This document shows, piece after piece, positions 43,850 through 55,255 of a DNA stretch of 64,000 bases. The notes under the pieces were generated by a model that worked only from the letters and a program-made list of their open reading frames with translations, was not told the origin of the DNA and ran no database searches. The DNA lies in the NCBI GenBank assembly GCA_014529385.2, contig CM043963.1, positions 93,119,912-93,183,911 of the forward strand, in the 5' to 3' direction. Positions within the stretch are counted from its first letter, which is position 1. Each line of letters starts with the position of its first letter. The DNA comes from Adiantum capillus-veneris (Eukaryota > Streptophyta > Polypodiopsida > Polypodiales > Pteridaceae). The position numbers were made by a program, and so were the translations under genes.

Positions 43850-44400
43850 AAAGTGTATGAGAACCAATTTCTAAAACTCTAGGAGAAGTGGTCTTCTTCA
43901 CTAGGGGAAGGAGAGAGAGCACCTGATTATTTAAAGAAACATTGTTTCTTGGTTTGGCTTTAATCGATCTTAAGGAAAAAGGTAAAAGGAAAATTCCTAG
44001 CATCCTATGACCAGGCTATTCTCCATGCAAGGGAGAAGGATCATAAGTTCCAAGAACAATTGCAAGCAAGAATTGAGTCCTCAGGCGAGGATAGCTCCAG
44101 TAAACCACAAAACCTCACAATAGGAGCTCTTGTAGTAGATCACTAACTAGCTAGAGATCCTCGTAAATTTGGTTCAAGGTGTCAGACCCCCACCACCAAC
44201 TAATTAAATAGATCAACAAGGTCCCAAAGGCAGGCACGGGAGTATGTGTGTTATAATTGTGAGCAAATAGGGCATGGCATGTATATTTCCCTTGCCCTCA
44301 CCAAGCTCAAGGGAATGTCAATCCACACCAACCACCTCAATAGTAGGTGACTCCTCCATGGGCTAGGCTAGCAGGCAATTTTGTTGCACCCATGGAACCA
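43850..44400 (+). pseudogene. gag: element D gag relic
   Basis: The frame YENQFLKL, APDYLKKHCF, KVKGKFLASYDQAIL and EKDHKFQEQLQARIESSGED leads to a nucleocapsid knuckle CYNCEQIGHGMY near 44250, frameshifted before its last Cys. Sequence matching a Retrotrans_gag core before 43850 was not recognised. Confidence 0.65.
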
Positions 44401-44639
44401 GCTATATAAATATCAAGACCTCTTACACCACCACCACTACTTACACCAATAGAAAGTTCCCCACTTTTCCCATGAGGTGAGAAGTGGGCAGTTTCAATCA
44501 TTAGCTTGGACCATGGAAGAGACAACGGGAAATAAAAAGTGTATGAGGCTGGTGCAATGTCACTCCTTCATCTCTCATCCAACATGAGGAGGGCCTAATC
44601 CAAGATGGTAAGTACTAGGAGAGCTAAGGTTAAGTCAGT

Positions 44640-44990
44640 TGGGTCTATCAGTGCATGAACCATCAAAGATATAGTACCAGTGATAGATCATGAGATCAAG
44701 GATCAATGGATCTCTATTTTTTATCTAGATGGAGGTGCAAAAATCTATGTGATGACAATTTTTTGTATGCACAGACTATGATTGGAAGTGAATGAGCACA
44801 CTTCCTTGCAAGCAAAGATGGTCAACAATGTTCATGTTGCATACGTAGGCAAGGTAAACGGTGTGAAGGTAATAGTTTTTGGGGTGAGTGTGTCAACAGA
44901 CACATATGTGATTTTCACCAATGAGGAGGGCTACCTGCTAATTTTATGGAGGCCCTGGCTAATGGAAATGAAGGCTAGAAAAGACTAGGA
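44640..44990 (+). pseudogene. element D protease relic
   Basis: Contains FYLDGGAKIYVMTIFCM, a decayed D-G/S-G-A aspartic motif. It continues LEVNEHTSLQAKMVNNVHVA and GVSVSTDTYVIF, ending YLLILWRPWLMEM, the GRPWL-type block that closes the protease in many plant gypsy elements. Confidence 0.7.
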
Positions 44991-45103
44991 AACCAAAGCA
45001 TTGGATTTGTAACTCAAGAGAAAATCTAGAGGGAAGCAACAAAAGACTGTGTATGACATGAAGTTAGGCAGGCAACAAAATCTAGAGCTAGAGTCCACAA
45101 CAA

Positions 45104-46600
45104 ATGATTGTAGTACAAGTATTAAGCTTCTTATCTGATGAGCAAACATCTAAGGAAGAGAAAAGCTCTTTAGAAGTGATGGGTTTTTTTTTTCAACATT
45201 CAGATGTGAAGAAGAGCCAAGATATCCAAGGTGAAGTAGATGAGACAAGGCTAGAAACCATGTTATCCAAAGATTTTCCTAAAGAAGAAAGAGAGTCTTA
45301 CATGCACGTCCAAAGGAAGTATGCTAGATTATTTATTAATGACTACAAGCATATCAAATGGGTCACTCTCACACAACATTGTATTCATATGAAGGAAGGT
45401 AGCAAACCAGTGGTGTAGAAGCTAACAAGACTTGGAGTAGGTAAATAGGATGGATTGTTGAAAGTGGTGAAGAGACTTCTAAATACTGGGCCCAGTTACC
45501 AAATGGAGGATTCAAAGTGGGGTCCCTAGTGGTGATGTCCCCTAAGAAAAATGGTGCGTGGAGGGTGTGTGTAGATTACAAGCCACTAAATGTGATACAA
45601 AGAGGGATCATTTTCCTCTCCCACTACAAAATGAGATCTTAAATGAGGTGGTAGGTCATGAAAGTTATATTGTGTGTGACAAAAACTCAAGATATTTCCA
45701 AATACAAATTGCATATAAAGATCAATGGTTAACAACCTTCATCACACCATGGGGGTGATTTACATATAGGGTTATGCCATTTGGCCTACTAATAGCTAGC
45801 TTCCTTTCAGAGGTTCATGAACTTGGTGCTCCATCCATATTTTGGTAAGCCCATAAGAGTTTTCATTGATGATTTCTACATTTATAGCTCTAACACGATT
45901 GGCCTAGTTGGATGGGCAGGTCAACAAGAAAAAGTGAAATATCAAAGAATCCAAGTGACACTTCTGTGACATGATGTCTAAGAGAAGAATAGAAGTCGAC
46001 CCCAAGAAAGTGAAATCACTTCTTGCTCTACCTTCACCTTCAAACATGAAGCAGTTAGTGTCATTCATGTAAAACGTATGCTACTGAGCTGCTTTATTCA
46101 TATCCTCTTGCAGGCAATCTATCACTACAACAACTCACTAGGCAGGAAACCTTGGTATAGGATGAGAGTAGAGAGAGATTTTTTGAGGAGGTTAAGGTAA
46201 TCTTGGGATATTTATCTACTTTCTTGAAACCTTGCCAAGAGGAGGTTTTTTACATCAACCTAGCCTTTCATGTGAAGCAATAAGGGCACTCTTGATGCAA
46301 AAAGACCCAAAGACACTTTTGATGAATCTTGTGTATTTTGCAAGTAGGGTTATGAATGCAACGGAGAGGGGTTTCACCTCTACAAAACAGTTGCTCTTGG
46401 ATTTTACATTTGATGCGGAAAATTTTAGGGCCTCCTAAAAGGTTTTGGTGCTTACCACAGAGGATGTTTTCTCGTATGCCTTGCAACACATGGAACTATC
46501 CTCAAGGATAGCAAAATAAGTAGTGCAATTACAAGAGTTTGACTATACATTACAAGTGGAGAGGTCTACTAGGGCATCTTGGTATATGTGCTAACACAAA
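45104..46600 (+). pseudogene. element D reverse transcriptase and first RNase H
   Basis: A linker (45104-45418) precedes RT. RT blocks are SPKKNGAWRVCVDYKPLN, DHFPLPLQNEILNEVVGHES, AYKDQWLTTFITPWG and YRVMPFGL. The catalytic motif is VFIDDFYIYS (FIDD at 45862-45873). RNase H is seen as ALLMQKDPKTLLMNLVYFAS near 46275 and FSYALQHMELSSRIAK near 46470. Frames change several times. Confidence 0.8.
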
Positions 46601-46671
46601 AATGCTATGAGAGACCATAGAAAGTACAACCTAGCAAGGCTCCACCCCTACCTGAGCCTAAGGTTCTCTTA

Positions 46672-47066
46672 GAGGCTCAATGCCTGTACTTTGATGGAGC
46701 TTACAAGAGGGTGAAGGATAGAACATCGACAGGAATATTTGTGTCAAATCCTTTGGGAGAAAGGATTTTTTCCAAGGGTTTTAGTTAGAGAAAGCCCATT
46801 TCAACAATGATGTGGAGTATCATGCTCTCATTTTGGGATTGTAGTGGTGGCTCTCCAACAAAATCACTAGGAAAAATGTTTTTGGCAACTCCATGCTAAT
46901 AGTGAAACAAATGGTAGGGAAATGGGTTCGTAAGAATGACAAATTAGCTACCAAAATGAGGGAGGCCAAGTCTCTGATGAGGAAGTTCAAGAGTTTGCAT
47001 ATTCACTTTGTGCCAAGAGATAAGAACAAAGAAGTAGATACTCTAGATACTGCAAAGGAGTTATAA
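46672..47066 (+). pseudogene. element D second RNase H-like domain (aRNH type)
   Basis: LYFDGAYKRVKDRTSTGIFV begins the domain with the first catalytic Asp. NNDVEYHALILGL carries the Glu. FGNSMLIVKQMVGKWV stands where GDS is expected, so the second Asp is now Asn. LHIHFVPRDKNKEVDTLDTA closes with the last Asp. Spacing and motifs fit the archaeal-type RNase H found after the normal RNase H in some plant gypsy lineages. Stops after KGF and LGL mean it is dead. Confidence 0.8.
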
Positions 47067-47129
47067 AATGTTACAATAGGAGCAGTCAGAATAAAGGCCT
47101 TGTTGTTTCAAGGCAAAGGAAAACACCAA

Positions 47130-47657
47130 GATATTTTCTACTTCTTGAAGCATTGTGAGACCCCGACACACATGAATCAAAATGAACAAAGATGGTTAGC
47201 TAGAAAGTCCACCAAGTATTGTATGGGGTGAATGATGATTTTTGCTATAAGGGAAAGGATGTACTACTAGGAAAGTGCCTTCTACAAAGGGAATCAACAA
47301 AATTTTGAACATCTGTCAAGAGGGGGTAATGGTGGTGGGAATTTTGCTCAAGAAATCATTAGTAGGAAGATTCTCCAAGCTCATTTTTTCTAGCCAAGCC
47401 TACATCAAGATGTGCAACACTAGTGTCGCACTTGTAAGGTCTATCAAAAGGCTAAACCTAGGAGGCTAGCATATGAGAAACAGAGTCCCGTCATCGCTTA
47501 TGGCGCATTTGAGAAATGGGGCATTGACGCAATATGGCCACTACCATACACACATGCTGAAAAGAAGTATTTTTCATCATGGGGGAAGACTACATGACTA
47601 GCTGGGATGAGGCACACTCCACTAGAAGGATCACTACCAAAGATGTGAGTGACTTTA
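47130..47657 (+). pseudogene. element D integrase, N-terminal part
   Basis: The zinc-binding end shows CRTCKVYQKAKPRRLAYEK near 47425. YGAFEKWGIDAIWPLPYTH follows with the first catalytic Asp. The frame runs to ITTKDVSDFI and is then interrupted by the LTR of element E. Confidence 0.78.
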
Positions 47658-47833
47658 TATCAGGACAATGGTAGGACCGGGGAAGCAGGCCAAGGGCGGG
47701 GGACTGAATGGCTCAGTACGGCTAGGAGCCGAGGGCCAGGCATGAGTTAAGGGGACCTACTTGCAAGGGCCAAGGGCTATAAGTAGGGAGGTTGGGAGGA
47801 GAACCACATGCCTGTCTACCCTTTGGCCTTTCA
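47658..47833 (+). repeat. 5' LTR of element E
   Basis: Starts tatcaggacaatggtagg (the TG start mutated to TA) and ends ggcctttca. Shares caatggtaggaccggg and ggacctacttgcaagggcca with the right LTR. Confidence 0.82.
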
Positions 47834-47834
47834 C

Positions 47835-47846
47835 TGGTATCAGAGC
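47835..47846 (+). other. primer-binding site of element E
   Basis: tggtatcagagc, an exact match to the complement of the initiator tRNA-Met 3' end commonly used by plant LTR elements, one base after the LTR. Confidence 0.9.
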
Positions 47847-47911
47847 ACAGGGGAGAAGGAGAGAGGGACATCTATGGAGGAGGGGAAAGGGAGGGATTCA
47901 TGAGCTTGCAT

Positions 47912-47913
<2 letters not shown>

Positions 47914-47990
<77 letters not shown>
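47914..47990. repeat. (CT)n microsatellite, about 38 units
   Basis: Perfect CT run within the leader of element E. The long Ser-Leu ORFs across it are artefacts. Confidence 0.98.
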
Positions 47991-47994
<4 letters not shown>

Positions 47995-49350
47995 CTCACT
48001 CTATCTCTCATAGAAGCTCGCATGGTTTGTCTCTTGTTCTTGGTTGATTCATGGAACACCACCCCTGTAGACCCGACGACAGAGGAACGGCACCACAGGT
48101 ACCATCCCTTGCAAGGGGAAAATCCAAAAGTCGGACATGTTCCAAACGAAGCGGGCTTGCTGTCTACGGGGACTCACGGCTACAAGGAGTAGTTTTCAAC
48201 ACATGCCCAACACATGGTGAGCATCACCTTGCTTGTATGCTCTCTCTTTTTCTGTCAGTGCAAAGGTGGCCCGCCATGGTTCATTGTAGAGTTTTCTTTC
48301 ATACACGGGTGCCCAACCTTGGGTTTTTTCAATTAAACTCTAAGTAAGGGTGCATGCCCACCCCGGGCACACACCCCTCAAGATCTCAACATCTTGATTC
48401 ACCAAGATCGGAGATCTGCAGCCGTTGAGCTTTCAATTTTCATGATGCACGTGCCAGCAATAGAGGCTGCATTCGACCATGGCCTTCCAAGGCATAGAGT
48501 ACAATGGGAATGCTCCTATGATGGAATTAACAGATGGAGTGAGGGTATAAGACCACAAGCATGGACAGGCATGCAAGACCACCATAATTGTGCCATGCAA
48601 GGGCATGTAGGCAAGCATGATGCATATCAGGCAAAGCTATGGAAGCATAATCTCATCAAGCAAAGGTGTCATCGAGGGAAAAATGAAGTAGCTTGATGTC
48701 GTACGCTAAACAGGTTCTAACAGATGTGCGAAAGGATAGGCCATATGGCCGACACAACAAGTTGCTTGAGGGAATTTAGGAGGTAAGCAATATATTTCAT
48801 TGTCGCTTGTTATTTTCTACAAGAACATTTGTTAATATTTGGAATTGCAAGAGTATGCCTTATAAGGCAACGGTGATTGGCAAGCCCGATCATTAATTCA
48901 TTCTAAGAAGCAAGCAATCCGAAATGGTGAAGTTGAATCCATTGTCGGGATTGTCTATTGAACCAAACATTAGTATCTGGAAAATCATTTCTTTGTTTTC
49001 TTCTTGCTAGCAACTCATTCGATTCTTACGGGCGGCAAGCTTCGTCGGCAGGTGTACTTAATGAGGTACACAATTGATGTTTGTTTATTGAGCATGTGCT
49101 TGATAACTATGGTATGCAATGGGCGTCTACAATTGATCACGGCTATCATTCATAGACTCAAGTACGTACGAGATGCACATACTTTGCACATATAATTATG
49201 TTTTCCAGCAAAATCTACAAGTAGACAAGGTCTATTTTTTCTGAATGATCGACATGGTCGACTTTCTTTTGCTATTACATTTGTTTGTTAGCATAAATAT
49301 CCTTTAGCTATGAGCTCTCAGGAACTCCATAAGCTGTTAAGGGAAGCAAG

Positions 49351-49404
49351 GCTTCCAGTTCGGCATCTTGCATTGAGGCTTCCAGTTCAGCATCTTGCAT
49401 TGAG
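49351..49404 (+). repeat. 27-bp tandem duplication
   Basis: gcttccagttcggcatcttg at 49351 and gcttccagttcagcatcttg at 49378, each followed by cattgag. Confidence 0.95.
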
Positions 49405-52238
49405 ATTTTCCCATCTGGCTTATGCTATGAGCGTAAAAACTTGGAGGAATTTGTCAGTTTGTATGCCTGGTATTTCATTACATGCAACGAGGGTGTATAT
49501 GATATACACGACAACTCTCTCTCGTGCAGCAGCTATGGCTATGAGCCATCTTCCAGCAATATCCTTCAGAATTTCAAGACAACTGGTTACAGTAGGATGA
49601 CCAGGTTAGACAATTTTAAGTTTTGCTTGTTTTCCATGTTTTCACATTTATTTTGGAAAATATTGTATGTTGTGCAAAGCAAAGTGCTTTGACAGTTTCA
49701 CATGAAGCAAGGCTTATAATGTATACACAGATACAACCCATTGACTTCAAATCAAGGGCATTGGTATACACGTTTGTGGAATTGGTACAATATGGATATC
49801 TTCTCCCATTTTATGTGTGGCAACATCAAGTTAGGATGTCTCCCTAGCAGTACAGGCTACTGTGCAAGGCACTTTGTTTTGGCTCTCATGTTTGCGGCCA
49901 TCACTCTCGGTAAGGGCTTACAATTCTGCATGCAAGGCATGCTAGCTAGGTGGATTCAATTCTACCAACTCATGAATTACGCTTCCGCTATCATACTAGC
50001 AACTATGTCAAGGACAAGATAAGTGTTGGACTGTTTAACATGATTTTTGGTTACCATTAACACACAAAAAACACTAAAAGGAACCTAAATCTAGGACTTA
50101 TTTCACAGGAAAAGTTCCCTATTTAAGTCATCCTCGTACAGCCACGACCCCTACAAGATCGATGGGTCAAGATGTGACTCGTGTTCTCTGTTACCTCTCT
50201 CAATGAGAGCATCATACAGACAGATTGTTGCATACTTATAGGATAAGCTGAAAGCCATGCATAAGATGCATATGCGCACGCAAATTGGGTACACACTCCA
50301 ACAACTTAAGGAAAGTTCCTTAGCCCAGCATGCTCTCTTTCTCTCTTCCTTCTTTCACTCGAAGAATAATGAAAACTTTCTAAGAAGCTTTTGATACATG
50401 TTTTGCTCATGAGTCAGCCTAAGCCAAGGTGCTCTAACTCTCAGCTAGAAAGTGGCCAAGATGCCACCCAAATTAGTCTTCATCAGCTCGTCAATTGAAC
50501 ACTAATTTGTTATTGGCATAATGGCTATGAGCCACAAAGGCTAAGAGCCATTGTCATACCTAGGGTTGTAGACCCAATTTTTGGCATTTCTTGGGTGCTT
50601 GTTCTCACATTCGAACATATATATGCAGCGGAGTAACCATCGATGTTAATGGACAAGCAAGACTCTTGCCATTATGGCTGTTTTGGGTGTCATTTTTTCA
50701 CTACAAGTTTTTAGTGCGATGCTCGAGTCGAGTTTTTGATAATTTTAAATTCACGTAAGCTGATTTATACCACACACTTTAGATGCAGCAAACAATTGAG
50801 ACAACATAAAGTTGCATGATTGTCCCAAAGCTCTAGGCATCTCACTTGTGTGGATCTCGTGGTTTCTCTATGGCACTATGAGTGTCCATGGAAACACAAT
50901 TTTGGGATAAGACCTAGCGGGTGATTACTAAATCACTCCATAGGCATTGAGGATCACAGTTTGATCTATTCCAGTTATACTTTCAAGGAAAGAAGTCCGC
51001 AATCTACCACAAGGTAGTGGAAAAACTCAACTTGAAATGATCGACTATGTTGGTTACGTTTACTTGCTAGTTGAGCAGTTTCTATCAAGGGTCTTGCCTA
51101 GGGGTTTGAGTATGTAGATTCTAACCAACGGGTTTGGATTGCAAAGGCAACACCCAGGGTTACAAGTTTCAATTCCTTTGTCAAGGGAATGTTTAAGCTA
51201 GAAGTCTTTCATTGAGCTTGCTCTTTAGCCACGTGACAAGGTCATGTAAGAGCATAGCCTTTTGAGAAAGTGTTGCCACTTTCTCTCTTCACAGTTCATG
51301 AGGCACTCATGGTCTAGGAACTCATGGAGTTAGGTTTAGCCATTGTGGAGCACGTATATGAGGGTCCCTCTCACTCACGTTGCAAAGTGTTTACAATTAC
51401 CTCCACACACAAGTACATCTCGTACTTGATGGATGTCACTTTTCTTGACATCCTCATTTGAGACATATTCTACATCTGGAGAATACGAGTCTCTGGGACT
51501 AACACTGGCGCCTAATTCCTAATAATGTGTTGCGACAACATCCCTAGGTGTTGGTCGCATCCATTTGTTAGATCATTTGGAGCACACAGTATCAGGAGCA
51601 ATTTTAGTGGCTAAAAATTGTCGGGTACTAAGTACAGACTTGTTGAGATTACAAGTGCTATGAAACAACCAAGTAACGGATGGTTGTTCTACGTATAGCC
51701 AAGTATGCTATGTTAATGAGAATGTCTCACGGTTGGTACCTAGGTGTGACTGCATTTTCATATTCTATTATGGACCAACTTATGTTGCACGGCTTTCATG
51801 TCGATACCGTGGAAAGTCTTGTCTTGAAATTGCGGTTCAAATTTGTTTGTGTTAAATGCATGCACACTAGGTGTTATGGGCCCTAGTGTTTAACACAGAT
51901 TTGTTCAGAGCGGCATGCAAATTCATGGACTTTCTTGTTTCTGCAAGTGTTTGCACTTCAAGTGCAACCTCTCTAGCAGATTTAGTATGAATTCACACCC
52001 GTCCATATATGATAATGGTTTAGTATGGGAGTCTGGGATTGGATGATCTAAACTCTATAAATTTACTTCCCTCAAATTCACATCAACTATCTGACTGGAC
52101 CCTCACTTGGTTAGTTGTAGGTTATCGTCAGTCACGGAAGACTGTCTTTAATTGATTGGGGAAAGCACCTCACTCTTATTCTTTGCTAATCATCCCACGT
52201 TGGGGATGGACAGTTCACAAGCATTCTATTTAGTACTA

Positions 52239-52302
52239 AAGGATATGCTAAGCGCATACGTTAGTAAACCACACCAAAGGATATGTTAAGTGCATACGTT
52301 AG
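52239..52302 (+). repeat. 37-bp tandem duplication
   Basis: aaaggatatgctaagcgcat and aaaggatatgttaagtgcat, each followed by acgttag. Confidence 0.9.
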
Positions 52303-52859
52303 CACAAAGCGACACAACTGGATCGGTTACCTTTCTGGTTTGGAGTTTGCTTCATATAATGAAACGCATGTTGCGACTAGTTTTAGTCTCTGCCTATTAT
52401 TCTCAAGTTCTCAACCTTCATCATCAGTTTTGATGAGGCTGGCTACTAGCAAGAAACAACCGCAAGTCAAGGACTTGGTTGCCGCCGATGAATATGTCAG
52501 CATATTACTTTCATGGAAAGTTGAGCAGAGGTTTTATTGCACATTCCAGTATCTTAAAAAAGTCTGAAACTTGAGTTTGTATTTAGACACCTCTTAGTTG
52601 TGATAACTCGTTTAGCATTCTCAAGTGAGTTCTACATGGAGTCTTCATGCCATGTTGGTTATGCGTCAGTTAACCAAGACGGTTGCACAGGGACAAAAAT
52701 GTGGACAATCAAGATGTTATTCTTGATTTCATTGAACCTCCTACTGAACCGGGTTTCGCTCTAACGAACTATTGGATCCATGAGGGATGCCACGGTGGAA
52801 AACATTAGTGTTCTTATGAAGATATCATCACTTGTGTTCTCGAGGACGAAAACACTTCT

Positions 52860-52870
52860 CCAAGGGGGGA
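52860..52870 (+). other. polypurine tract of element E
   Basis: ccaagggggga, four bases before the TG of the right LTR. Confidence 0.75.
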
Positions 52871-52874
52871 GTAA

Positions 52875-52999
52875 TGTCAGGCCAATGGTAGGACCGGGCA
52901 GCAAGCTAAGGGCTAAGGACTAAATGGCTCATACGGTTAGGAGCGGAGAGCCAGGCATGAGTTCAGGGGACCTACTTGCAAGGGCCAAGGGCTATAAGT
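52875..52999 (+). repeat. 3' LTR of element E, 3' truncated
   Basis: Starts tgtcaggccaatggtagg and runs collinear with the left LTR to gggctataag, then passes directly into integrase codons of D. Confidence 0.8.
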
Positions 53000-53640
53000 C
53001 TTTGAGTGCATTTGTTGCAATCTTGGTGTTCCTTTGTAGATCATATCTGATGGCTAGGGTTCCGAGGAGACATAGTTGGAGAGCTAATGGAGAACTTGAA
53101 GATTAAGCATAGGAACTCTACTCCTTATTACCCTCATGGAAAATGGGCTAGTTGAAAAGGTGAATGGTCTTGTTTGTTAAATTATCACCAAGCAGGTGCT
53201 TATGCACCCAAAGTCTTGGGATACACACCTAGATGCAACACTATGGGCTTATTGGACATCCTTCAAGACATCTTTGGGGTACAATCCTTTTCACTTAGTA
53301 TATGGACAAGAGACTCTTCTACCCATAGAGGTAGAACTAAGTCCCTAAATGACAACTAAATGGTGGGTGAATTGGATGGAAAATTGCATCAGAGTTCAAT
53401 AAATGGATGGCGAAAACCCCACAATTGTAGAACAGAACCACAAATTGAGTAGTTTGCTAACACTAGATCTTGGACTAGGACACAAGATAGAAATATGAAT
53501 GTCCCTAGCCATCAAAGGAGGGCTATATGAGGTGTGCTTTTCACAATCCATCCTAAAGAGTCTCTACCGTACATAACTAGGAGCCATATCAAGTAAGAAA
53601 AAAAAAGAAAAAAAGGGCAAAGTTGTTGGCCATGCTGAGA
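53000..53640 (+). pseudogene. element D integrase, C-terminal part
   Basis: Integrase resumes with FECICCNLGVPLQII, then near 53118 STPYYPHGNGLVEKVNGLV (catalytic Glu region) and near 53277 NPFHLVYGQETLLPIEVELS. It picks up exactly the section missing at 47657. Later sequence to 53640 has GPY-like decay and ends in Lys-rich codons. Confidence 0.8.
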
Positions 53641-53926
53641 AGGCTTTGGGTCTTTTTCTTGAGATAAAGCGTGTTTTTTTTGGGAAAATGGACCGAATGC
53701 TATGTTCTCTCATGAATTGAGGATTTCCAAATAAGAATTTGATGGATTTTTTTTTTGGTAGCGCTAGATGGTAGGGCTTTCAGTTATTTTGCAAGGGAGT
53801 GGTCATTGGAAGGCTCAAAGTCTCACATAAAATCTCTTGTAGGATCAAGAGAGTTTTCCATGGGATAGATGGCCAAGTAGTCACACTTTGGTCAAGTGAT
53901 GGTAGATCCGAGAGCATCTCCTTCCT

Positions 53927-54120
53927 CCTTTTTCTTCCCTATCAGGCTCCACCCTTAATATATGTGTGATTTTATAATAAGTGGGTGATCAATTTGGCCA
54001 GTGCCACTCTTTTCCTCCCTCCTTTTTCTTCCCCATGGGGCTTCGCCCTTGAAAAAAAAATAATATTTATGTGTTTTTTTAATAAGTGGGGTGGCCAATT
54101 TGGCCATCGCCACCCTTTTC
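53927..54120. repeat. tandem duplication, period about 94 bp
   Basis: cctttttcttccc starts at 53927 and 54021. Both are followed by aataagtggg and caatttggccatcgccac or caatttggccagtgccac. Confidence 0.85.
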
Positions 54121-54192
54121 CTCTCATAGGTCACGCCAAGGGAGGACCTTCTTTGTATGCTCTCTCTTCGTCATCCTCCAACGCTTCCTCTA

Positions 54193-54196
<4 letters not shown>

Positions 54197-54235
<39 letters not shown>

Positions 54236-54335
54236 AATAGCGTTGCAAAATTTTTCTCCTCTCCTCACTAGCATTATCTATTTTTTCTCTCACTACATAA
54301 CACACACACTCTCTCTCTTGGATTATGCTAGAAAT

Positions 54336-54369
<34 letters not shown>

Positions 54370-54415
54370 CACACACCAGTTCCCCTCTCATCCACACAAT
54401 GTCCCCTAGCACTCA

Positions 54416-54459
<44 letters not shown>

Positions 54460-54499
54460 CATCTACATCTACAACACATACGCACACTCTCATACATGT

Positions 54500-54594
<95 letters not shown>
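54197..54594. repeat. compound microsatellite module 1: (CT)n, (CA)n, (CT)n, (CA)46
   Basis: CT run 54197-54231, CA 54336-54376, CT 54419-54456, CA 54503-54594. The spacer tcatctacatctacaacaca joins the last CT and CA runs. Thr-His and Ser-Leu ORFs across it are artefacts. Confidence 0.95.
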
Positions 54595-54596
<2 letters not shown>

Positions 54597-54892
54597 TCCA
54601 TCTCTCACAGTTTGGGGGTTCACTATGTGTAAAACTACCATATCACGTGCGTTCAAGACATGTTTGTAAAAACCCTTATCTGTGAATTTTTAAAGGAAAG
54701 AATGTACCATTTTCTTTTACAATTTGTAAGTTTTTTTTCAAAATTTGAAAAAATAGTATCCTTCTGTATATATATTTATGTACGTTTCAAGAACTTTAAA
54801 TACCCTTCTGTGGAACTCACGTGATAGGTTACATTTTTCTTAGGTGACCTCCTTGAGCCCTTACACACCGCACACTAAACATCCACGTGCTT

Positions 54893-55157
54893 GATTGGAC
54901 AAGTCAGAAGAAGGATACGGCAAAGAATACACATGGCTTCTCTCTCTCTGTGTGTGTGTGTGTGTGTGTGTGCGTGTGTGTGTGTGTCTCTCTCTCTCTC
55001 TCTCATTATCTACATGGATGAGTCATAAGAAGTATACGGCAAGGAATACACTTGGCTTCTCTCTCTCTCTCTCTCATTATCTACATCTGCAACACCCACA
55101 CACATATTCACACTCACTCATACCTGCATGCACGTGCACGTGCGCACGCGCGTGCAT

Positions 55158-55254
<97 letters not shown>
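54893..55254. repeat. compound microsatellite module 2 with duplicated leader
   Basis: gtcagaagaaggatacggca near 54902 recurs as gtcataagaagtatacggca near 55022, each followed by aYacacWtggcttctctctc. TG/CT run 54951-55003, CT 55060-55074, CA 55158-55254. The spacer ttatctacatctgcaacacc matches the spacer of module 1. Confidence 0.92.

Positions 55255-55255
<1 letters not shown>

Larger units (their letters stand above)
47991..52860. other. interior of element E, no recognised coding
   Basis: About 4.9 kb with ORFs of up to about 100 codons and no family signature. Small tandem repeats occur: 27 bp at 49351-49404 (nine codons) and 37 bp at 52239-52302. Confidence 0.55.
47658..52999 (+). mobile_element. 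LARD-like LTR element E, 5.3 kb, nested in integrase of D
   Basis: The element is bounded by a 176-bp left LTR and a 125-bp homologous right LTR that lacks the last 50 bp. It has a perfect primer site and a purine tract (caagggggga). No gag, protease, RT or integrase motif was seen in the 5-kb interior, except possibly the final codons VLEDENTSPRG-like before the purine tract. It therefore fits a large non-autonomous retrotransposon derivative that depends on proteins of other elements. Confidence 0.78.
43840..53640 (+). mobile_element. Ty3/gypsy element D with dual RNase H, split by element E
   Basis: Gag, protease, RT, RNase H, a second RNase H-like domain and integrase run from about 43.84 to 47.66 kb. 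Integrase resumes at 53.0-53.6 kb after the nested element E. A second RNase H domain between RNase H and integrase is known from Tat/Ogre-type plant lineages. The copy is heavily decayed. LTRs were not identified. Insertion of E into D shows that D is the older of the two. Confidence 0.82.

Noticed and set aside
47761-48192. 143-codon ORF in the leader of element E
   Set aside because: Its centre is the CT repeat; flanking parts lie in the LTR leader and match no family.
52283-52567. 94-codon ORF in element E as a gene
   Set aside because: No domain, no conserved partner and it lies in a non-coding retrotransposon interior.
53985-54632. 215-codon plus-strand ORF rich in Ser-Leu and Thr-His
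   Set aside because: Made of CT and CA microsatellites; both strands are open for the same reason.
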